A DNA stretch of 11,644 nt from Anaerolineales bacterium (lineage in GTDB: Bacteria; Chloroflexota; Anaerolineae; Anaerolineales; Villigracilaceae). Made by a program: the position numbers and the translations under genes. This document shows, piece by piece, positions 7,551-11,644 of the stretch. Below the pieces are notes generated by a model. That model worked only from the letters and a program-made list of their open reading frames with translations. It ran no database searches and had not been told where the DNA came from. The DNA lies in NCBI GenBank assembly GCA_016789205.1, contig JAEURF010000025.1:1-11644 (forward strand), in the 5' to 3' direction. Position 1 is the first letter of the stretch. Every line of letters starts with the position of its first letter.

Positions 7551-7927
7551 TTTTTATCTCCTTTGATTTGAGAAAGTAGTTTGGTGGCTTCTTGCACCGT
7601 GATTTCGCCACGGCTGAGTTGCGCCAAAATTTCTTGGCGATGCGTTGAAACATCATCTGCGACGGCTTCAATGCCCATTTCAGTAATTACTTCATCGAGT
7701 TGTCTGCGAATTGCCCAATATGATTCGCCCGTTTCTCTTTCCATCTCTTTCACATTGCCTCGATTACGCACAAAAAATTCAAGAAATTTTAGGCTTTCAG
7801 GTGAGAGGCGAAAAAATGGTGAGAGCTCAAACTTGCCGACCACACCTGTACCGCATGAAGTGCAGTTGAGTTGGGTGACAACAAGAGGCGATGAACAGCT
7901 TGGGCAAGATTGCGGAACTAAGGGCAT
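7547..7927 (-). CDS. DUF2089 family zinc-ribbon/HTH protein
   Basis: This 126-residue protein has an N-terminal zinc ribbon with C8-x2-C11 and C22-x2-C25 (CPSC ... CTSC). Then comes FELSPFFRLSPESLKFLEFF (33-52) and a helix-turn-helix-like block RGNVKEMERETGESYWAIRR (56-75), as in DUF2089. The C-terminal RQEILAQLSRGEITVQEATK (97-116) is itself a SHOCT-like hairpin, resembling the start of the next protein. It is probably a DNA-binding regulator, as inferred for the family. I place the start at 7927, not at the in-frame ATG at 8044. The family begins at MPLVPQSCP, a GGAG (7937-7934) lies 6 nt before this ATG, and the promoter (7975-7947) lies between the two candidates. It overlaps the downstream gene by ATGA. 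Confidence 0.88.
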   Translation of the reverse strand: MPLVPQSCPSCSSPLVVTQLNCTSCGTGVVGKFELSPFFRLSPESLKFLEFFVRNRGNVKEMERETGESYWAIRRQLDEVITEMGIEAVADDVSTHRQEILAQLSRGEITVQEATKLLSQIKGDKK

Positions 7928-7946
7928 TTTGGACTCCAATATGACT

Positions 7947-7975
7947 ATCTTAGCAAATATTTTTAGATTTGTCAA
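7947..7975 (-). promoter_or_regulatory. Near-consensus sigma70 promoter of the DUF2089 operon
   Basis: On the minus strand, TTGACA (7975-7970), a 17-nt spacer and TAAGAT (7952-7947) match the consensus in 11 of 12 positions. Transcription should begin near 7940, leaving a leader of only about 13 nt with the Shine-Dalgarno almost at its 5' end. Confidence 0.75.
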
Positions 7976-8002
7976 TATTTTTGGTAAATTGAAAAATATT
8001 TT
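7956..8002. repeat. Three AATATTTT direct repeats over the DUF2089 promoter
   Basis: AATATTTTT occurs at 7956-7964 and 7974-7982, and AATATTTT at 7995-8002. The spacings are 18 and 21 bp, near two helical turns. The copies cover the spacer, the -35 box and the DNA upstream. They could be operator sites, perhaps for the DUF2089 protein itself, or simply AT-rich promoter DNA. Confidence 0.35.
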
Positions 8003-8190
8003 GGTTTTATTGAATTTATTTTGGATTTTTCTACTTTTCAGCAATTTCTGCTTCCTAATTTGGCTACGCGATATAAATTCGACTCTGGATTAGGTTTGGC
8101 TTGATTCTCAAACTTCAATATTTAGCTTCGGTTTGATTTAACTCACTATTTGCCTACGCGCAAGTTGATTTACTCTGATTACTACAGTAA
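8003..8190. other. Intergenic DNA without recognised features
   Basis: This AT-rich stretch lies between the DUF2089 promoter and the terminator of the RTX operon. I see no convincing gene, RNA or repeat beyond two short look-alikes (GGCTACGCG and GCCTACGCG, about 90 bp apart). Confidence 0.5.
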
Positions 8191-8194
8191 AATA

Positions 8195-8220
8195 AAAACT
8201 CACTCGAATGAGTGAGTTTT
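8195..8220 (-). terminator. Intrinsic terminator of the signal peptidase/RTX operon
   Basis: An 11-bp stem (8195-8205 with 8210-8220, core ACTCACTC) with a 4-nt loop is followed on the minus strand by TTTATTTTAC. It lies 16 nt beyond the stop of the RTX-repeat gene. Confidence 0.8.
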
Positions 8221-8236
8221 ATTGAAGAAATAGGTT

Positions 8237-8626
8237 TTATTGCACTTCGCCTTCGCAGGTTGTGAAAATATCATTCCCAGAGCCACCGATACAAACATCA
8301 CTGCCATCACCGCCATTGATATTGTCATCACCTCCCCCGCCGACTATACAGTCATTGCCACCTAAGCCGTCAATCGTATCTGCACCTGAACTGGCAAGGA
8401 TAAGGTCATTGCCTGCTGTGCCGGTAATTGTCCCTGAGGCGGTAATAAGCGTGGTCAACGATAAGCCCGCGCAAGCAGATGGTCTAAGATGGTTAATTTG
8501 AAATGCAATTGCCTCACTACCAATACGGGTAGCGGGAACAGTATTCGTGGCGGCTATCGCCGTCAACGTGGTGATGATGACGAGGACAAGCAGGCAGAAG
8601 GTTAGAAAACGAAGCGTGAATCGCAT
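8237..8626 (-). CDS. Small exported RTX (nonapeptide repeat) protein
   Basis: The protein has 129 residues. A signal peptide (hydrophobic 8-24, probable cleavage near A25/A26) is followed by NTVPATRIG (28-36), the same block at the same position as in the small exported protein two genes upstream. Residues 69-122 form six nonapeptides of the Ca-binding RTX type: GTAGNDLIL, ASSGADTID, GLGGNDCIV, GGGGDDNIN, GGDGSDVCI, GGSGNDIFT. They should fold as a short calcium-dependent beta-roll outside the cell. Unlike most RTX proteins it has an N-terminal signal peptide and cysteines within or near the roll (C52, C93, C112, C124), so disulfides are possible. There is no catalytic domain. The start lies 2 nt after the signal peptidase stop with a weak Shine-Dalgarno, suggesting coupled translation. 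Confidence 0.85.
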   Translation of the reverse strand: MRFTLRFLTFCLLVLVIITTLTAIAATNTVPATRIGSEAIAFQINHLRPSACAGLSLTTLITASGTITGTAGNDLILASSGADTIDGLGGNDCIVGGGGDDNINGGDGSDVCIGGSGNDIFTTCEGEVQ

Positions 8627-8628
8627 GG

Positions 8629-10437
8629 CTATATCTTTATTCTCGGCAAAACAGTCGCCTCTTGTAAAGACGTTTCAAATTCAATCTTGCCAGTGTTGAT
8701 AACATATTCTATCGTCTCGCTTGGTGTTGGTTTCGGGTTTGTAATTTTTCTCTCTTGTCGTGGTGTTGTCACTTCAGGTGGAGGCACATAGGTATAAATA
8801 ATTCTTGGCTTTGGCTCGGCAGGCTTTTCGACTAGCGGTACTGAAACAGGTTGCGATAGTTCAATTTGTTTAACAGGTTCATTTTCAGGTTGAGCATTTT
8901 CAGCAAGCATACTATCTTCAACTGCGCCAACTACATAACGATATGTAGTGCTGTTGTTTTGCACAAAATAATAATGCAAGGAATTACGCGTCATGTGTAG
9001 AATCATTGCGCCTTGTTTTTCAGCAAGCCGTGCAAGGTCGTCTATGGTTCTTACATCAATAATCGAAGAAGCCGGTGCGAGATTCTGCTCGTAAACATCC
9101 ACCAACATTCCGCCATATTTTAAGCGAATTAATGCTTGTTCGTTTTGACTGGTAGTCTTATATAAATTCAAGCCAAGGGTGGTTAAGCCAATCAGTGAAA
9201 CAGCAAACCCGATTAAAGAAATAAAGCGAATCACCCAAATTGGAATTTGAAACCCGAAGAGTGAGATTATATTTTTATCTGAGCCAGAAGCGCCTGCTAA
9301 CCCAGCCTTTGTGGAAAATAAAGGGTCGGTTTTAGTATCTCCATTAGCAAGATAAAAATGAACTTTGTCATATTTAAAGACGAGTTTAGGTGAAAATGAA
9401 TCACTGATTTGATTGCCGCCGATACTGGCAATAAAAGAAGTGTCGGCCACAATTTCTAAGGTATAGGCAATTTGTTTTAACCCTGTCTCTTGCTCAACCA
9501 AATTGACAATCGATTCGATTTGGCATAGGTCGAGTGTGGTCATGGCAAAATATGAGTTTGTATTAAATGTGGATTCTGATGTGAGCGGAATAGTTCGTTG
9601 CCATCCGCTAGTTTCATCTAGCACGCGAGCATAAATCGTCTGCTTACCGGCTATTCCCTGAATCCCATTGCCAATAATATTGTAAGTAAGCCCAATGTTA
9701 AGGAAGCAGGTCAGTTTGGGGAAGACTGGTTCACCAGAACGGACTACATCTGTATCATAGACACCAGGTGTACCTGTTGCTGAATAGTAAAAATTTCCTT
9801 CTTGCTGATACGAAATATTTTCCGCTGGCAAGTTAAGTGGACGTGTAAAAGAATAAATTCCTGTTACAAGGAACAGCAATGCAAAAAAAGCAAGTCCGTA
9901 TAATCCAAATTGTGATATTCCCCCGAAATTGAACGCAGGCACTGCTTTTCCTTTTTTACTTTGAGAGGGATTTTTGAATAAATCAAGCATAAGAATTACT
10001 CCCATCAAGCCAACCGTGAGCGACATATTCAACGGCACACGCATCCATTCGATGCCTTTACCAAGTTTAGGAATATGCACCCATAACTTTCCGACAATTT
10101 CAGCTTGCGTTGGCTTGTATGAATCAAGCCATGAATTATTGTCACCTTGAAGAATAAAACGATTCAATTCAGGCTGAACAATGCGGTGAAAAACATAACT
10201 GCCCATATGAGGGTCGTGATAAACAACTGCATCCCCCACTTGATAATCTGGTTGGGCGCGTACAAGCACCAAATCACCTCGATAAAAGCCCGGCTCCATA
10301 CTATTACCATCAACAATCACATAAGTCACCCAACCACCAAATTGAGTTGGGGCGAGCGTCATCCAGAAAATGAAACAAAGAAAAAAGGAAAATAACGCAA
10401 ATAAAACAGATGATTGGATTTTGCTAAGCTTTATCAT
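8629..10437 (-). CDS. SipW-type (S26B) signal peptidase I fused to a DUF5305-like region
   Basis: This 602-residue membrane protein has TM1 at about 10-29 and an extracytoplasmic catalytic domain at 35-135. The nucleophile is S46 in GNSMEPGFYRGDLV, H84 lies in FHRIV, and QGDNN is at 97-101. His instead of Lys as general base marks the archaeal/ER/SipW subtype. TM2 is about 137-154 and TM3 178-195. A beta-rich extracytoplasmic part (about 205-395, with 'EGNFYYSATGTPGVYDTDVV', GEPVFPKLTCFLNI and a KLVFKYDKV strand) resembles DUF5305. TM4 is about 397-425. A cytoplasmic module (430-505) and a Pro/Glu-rich tail follow. It should cleave signal peptides of a restricted set of secreted proteins, most likely the small proteins on either side. 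No clear Shine-Dalgarno precedes the ATG. The DUF5305 name is from memory of the family pattern. Confidence 0.87.
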   Translation of the reverse strand: MIKLSKIQSSVLFALFSFFLCFIFWMTLAPTQFGGWVTYVIVDGNSMEPGFYRGDLVLVRAQPDYQVGDAVVYHDPHMGSYVFHRIVQPELNRFILQGDNNSWLDSYKPTQAEIVGKLWVHIPKLGKGIEWMRVPLNMSLTVGLMGVILMLDLFKNPSQSKKGKAVPAFNFGGISQFGLYGLAFFALLFLVTGIYSFTRPLNLPAENISYQQEGNFYYSATGTPGVYDTDVVRSGEPVFPKLTCFLNIGLTYNIIGNGIQGIAGKQTIYARVLDETSGWQRTIPLTSESTFNTNSYFAMTTLDLCQIESIVNLVEQETGLKQIAYTLEIVADTSFIASIGGNQISDSFSPKLVFKYDKVHFYLANGDTKTDPLFSTKAGLAGASGSDKNIISLFGFQIPIWVIRFISLIGFAVSLIGLTTLGLNLYKTTSQNEQALIRLKYGGMLVDVYEQNLAPASSIIDVRTIDDLARLAEKQGAMILHMTRNSLHYYFVQNNSTTYRYVVGAVEDSMLAENAQPENEPVKQIELSQPVSVPLVEKPAEPKPRIIYTYVPPPEVTTPRQERKITNPKPTPSETIEYVINTGKIEFETSLQEATVLPRIKI

Positions 10438-10462
10438 TTTATATCTGAGGACGAAATGATTG

Positions 10463-10534
10463 AAAACCGGGTCTGCTCGTTAGTCTTTCCGCCAACCTTC
10501 GAAATCGGGGAGACATGTGAACAAACCCGGCTTT
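10463..10534 (-). promoter_or_regulatory. Structured RNA element between pilin-like gene and signal peptidase
   Basis: On the minus strand, 10534-10522 pairs with 10475-10463 as a 13-bp stem (core CCGGGT/ACCCGG, with G-U pairs). It encloses 46 nt that can form an inner hairpin (CCGA...TTGG) stacked on GTCT/AGAC. It lies between the stop of the pilin-like gene (10555) and the ATG of the peptidase (10437). The U-run after the stem is short, so it may be a weak terminator, an RNase-processing or mRNA-stability element. It fits no riboswitch class I recognise. Confidence 0.45.
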
Positions 10535-10554
10535 TGAATTACACGAAACCTAAA

Positions 10555-10914
10555 CTAGTTGCTGGTAGCAACAACACGCAGTTGGTCAATTGTGGAAACT
10601 GCTAACCCAGTGGTATCACATTCCCAAACAGTGCCGGTATCCAACGTGCAAGAATACCAAGAACCAGATGCAACCAATTGAACTTCCACTTGAGTTGCCG
10701 CGGCACCTAAATCAAATGAGACGCTATCCAATGTAGAGGGGTCAGTGCCATTCAAAGTGTATGCAACACTCGTAACGGTATAACCACTGACTACACCTGA
10801 ACCATCACCTGCTTTAGTAGCAGGCACAGTATTGGCGGCGGCAAATGCATAAGAGGCAACAGAAATAGCAACGATGACGAACACAACGAACAGAACTTTC
10901 ATATTTTTTAACAT
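10555..10914 (-). CDS. Small exported pilin/camelysin-like protein, likely signal peptidase substrate
   Basis: The protein has 119 residues. A signal peptide (MLKNMKVLFVVFVIVAISVA and on) ends near A25-A27. The mature start NTVPATKAGDGSG (28-40) is followed by a beta-rich domain: GYTVTSVAYTLN, then a Thr/Asp turn, LDSVSFDLG, ATQVEVQLV, and strands to the end. C89 and C99 could form a disulfide. Size, beta content and position before a SipW-type peptidase resemble TasA/camelysin-type fibre or surface proteins, but I see no direct homology. I place the start at 10914: AAGGAGA (10927-10921) lies 6 nt upstream, and the in-frame ATG at 11013 falls upstream of the terminator hairpin in the riboswitch leader. 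It is the first gene after that riboswitch and should be the most expressed of the operon. Confidence 0.8.
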   Translation of the reverse strand: MLKNMKVLFVVFVIVAISVASYAFAAANTVPATKAGDGSGVVSGYTVTSVAYTLNGTDPSTLDSVSFDLGAAATQVEVQLVASGSWYSCTLDTGTVWECDTTGLAVSTIDQLRVVATSN

Positions 10915-10973
10915 GGCTTTTCTCCTTGAAAATGTAGTTTGGAACATCATGAAGGTTGTTAAGCCATCCGAAC

Positions 10974-11001
10974 AAAAAAACCTGGCTTGTAATAAGCCAG
11001 G
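10974..11001 (-). terminator. Intrinsic terminator of the c-di-GMP riboswitch (expression platform)
   Basis: On the minus strand an 8-bp stem CCTGGCTT/AAGCCAGG (11001-10994, 10988-10981) with a 5-nt loop is followed by seven Ts (10980-10974). It sits about 60 nt upstream of the pilin-like ATG and 27 nt after the aptamer, so it controls entry into the operon. Confidence 0.88.
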
Positions 11002-11027
11002 CCTAGCAAACACAATCGTTACTTTGT

Positions 11028-11120
11028 GGTCTTCGGCGGCCTGGCGGTCCTGGTTGTTTTCAACAACGGTAGACCCATGGCTTTGCGTCGCCGGCTTTCG
11101 CCGGGTTTGCCTTTATCGGA
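11028..11120 (-). promoter_or_regulatory. Cyclic-di-GMP-I (GEMM-I) riboswitch aptamer
   Basis: Read on the minus strand, the conserved GEMM-I elements occur in order. AAGGCAAACC is followed by a short stem with a GAAA tetraloop (CCGGCGAAAGCCGG), then GACGCAAAGCC, then GGGTCTACC (tetraloop-receptor side). A second hairpin follows (GTTGT...ACAAC), then CCAGGACCGCC and GGCCGCCGAAG closing the aptamer. This matches the class consensus closely, including the GAAA tetraloop and its receptor. It controls the downstream operon of pilin-like protein, signal peptidase and RTX protein. The terminator after it and its pairing with the aptamer 3' strand suggest transcription is turned off by the ligand. 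Confidence 0.92.
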
Positions 11121-11131
11121 TGTCTGATAAT

Positions 11132-11140
11132 ACTATAGCA
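11132..11140 (-). promoter_or_regulatory. Extended -10 promoter of the riboswitch operon
   Basis: On the minus strand, TGC followed by TATAGT (11140-11132) is an extended -10 element; no good -35 is visible. Transcription would start near 11125, a few nucleotides before the aptamer. Confidence 0.55.
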
Positions 11141-11257
11141 CAATTTATAAAATTTGTACCTTACAAGGAGTTTTCAATCAAACAGTCAATCTTTTTGATG
11201 AAATTCTCGCGCCTCATTCTTGCGCCAACTTTTATCTCTTCGAGTAAACTTGTCCTT

Positions 11258-11644
11258 ATGCCATCATCTACTTCCCCACTCATTGAAATAAAAAACTTAA
11301 TCAAAACCTATCAAACCCCCGCAGGTGACTTTACAGCTGTCAACAACATTGATGTCGAAGTCCAACGCGGGGAATTTGTTGCCATCATTGGTAAGTCTGG
11401 AAGTGGGAAATCTACATTCATTAATATGATTACCGGGATAGACCGCCCCACCTCTGGCGAAATTATGATTGATGGTGCGCCGGTACATTCATTTAATGAA
11501 TCCCAAATGGCGGCGTGGCGTGGGAAAAACTTAGGCATTGTCTTTCAATTTTTTCAATTATTTCCTACACTCACACTTTTAGAAAATGTAATTCTCCCAA
11601 TGGAGTTGAACAACCTCTACACAAAAAGTGAACAAAAAGAACGA
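11258..11644 (+). CDS. ABC transporter ATP-binding protein, LolD/MacB type (cut by window end)
   Basis: The first 129 residues are present. PLIEIKNLIKTYQTPAGDF (7-25) is the usual opening of LolD/MacB-family ATPases. Walker A is GKSGSGKST (45-53), and the Q-loop region IVFQFFQLFPTLTLLENVIL (94-113) has Q97. The 'FQFFQL.P.LT..EN' form is typical of MacB/LolD/FtsE-like exporters that work with FtsX-like permeases on lipoproteins, antibiotics or peptides; the partner is beyond the window. Signature and Walker B are also missing. I chose the ATG at 11258 because the family alignment starts there. An in-frame ATG at 11198 would add 20 atypical residues, and neither has a clear Shine-Dalgarno. It is divergent from the riboswitch operon; the shared region 11140-11257 shows no strong + strand promoter. 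Confidence 0.9.
   Translation, partial: MPSSTSPLIEIKNLIKTYQTPAGDFTAVNNIDVEVQRGEFVAIIGKSGSGKSTFINMITGIDRPTSGEIMIDGAPVHSFNESQMAAWRGKNLGIVFQFFQLFPTLTLLENVILPMELNNLYTKSEQKER

Noticed and set aside
7928..8044. N-terminal extension of the DUF2089 protein to an in-frame ATG at 8044
   Set aside because: It would begin upstream of the TTGACA/TAAGAT promoter, adds 39 low-complexity Lys/Asn/Phe/Ile residues, and a good Shine-Dalgarno serves the ATG at 7927.
7581..8093. 170-codon open frame on the + strand opposite the DUF2089 gene
   Set aside because: It is antisense to a well-supported family member, Ser/Cys-rich, without Shine-Dalgarno or recognisable domain.
10438..10554. A second c-di-GMP or other known riboswitch before the signal peptidase
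   Set aside because: The GGCAAACC, GAAA-tetraloop and GACGCAAAGCC elements are absent, and I cannot match it to another known class.
10915..11013. N-terminal extension of the pilin-like protein to 11013
   Set aside because: It starts in the riboswitch leader just upstream of the terminator hairpin and would place 33 residues before a normal signal peptide; AAGGAGA supports 10914.
11107..11136. Plus-strand promoter TTGCCT/TACTAT for the ABC transporter gene
   Set aside because: It lies within the riboswitch aptamer and its promoter, the boxes are weak with 18-nt spacing, and no independent support is visible.

Overview
The window is about 11.6 kb of bacterial chromosome, moderately AT-rich, with short operons separated by strong hairpins. 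The gene mix suggests a member of the Chloroflexota (Anaerolineae-like): an S26B/SipW-type signal peptidase fused to a DUF5305-like part, DUF2089 beside a SHOCT-like protein, a secreted clostripain-type protease, a DUF6924-like protein and a type I c-di-GMP riboswitch. This placement is inferred from gene content and no marker gene confirms it.

Layout. (1) 1-283 (-): the N-terminal part of a DUF6924-like protein, cut by the window edge. (2) 488-1657 (+): an exported clostripain-family (C11) cysteine protease with a good promoter, ending at a perfect 18-bp hairpin shared with the convergent operon. (3) 5044-1718 (-): a three-gene operon, NTF2/SnoaL-like protein, RDH-like short-chain dehydrogenase (TTG start) and carotenoid oxygenase, which looks like an apocarotenoid or related oxidative pathway. 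A 268-aa protein of uncertain family (5211-6017, +) is divergent from it. (4) 7927-6114 (-): a DUF2089 zinc-ribbon/HTH protein overlapping (ATGA) a 478-aa protein with a SHOCT-like N-terminus, a Pro/Thr/Val linker and 13 and a half tandem 29-residue repeats. A near-consensus promoter lies directly upstream.

(5) 11140-8237 (-) is the most interesting part. An extended -10 promoter leads into a c-di-GMP-I (GEMM-I) riboswitch with an intrinsic terminator. Downstream lie a small exported beta-rich pilin/camelysin-like protein, a 602-aa SipW-type signal peptidase/DUF5305-like fusion and a small exported RTX-repeat protein. The two exported proteins are otherwise unrelated but carry the same A-A-x-N-T-V-P-A-T-[KR]-x-G block at identical residue positions (25-36), just at the predicted signal-peptidase site. 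The order substrate / signal peptidase / substrate recalls Bacillus tapA-sipW-tasA. The terminator's 5' arm is perfectly complementary over 8 nt to the aptamer 3' strand, which predicts that c-di-GMP switches the operon off. (6) 11258-11644 (+): the start of a LolD/MacB-type ABC transporter ATPase, cut by the window end.
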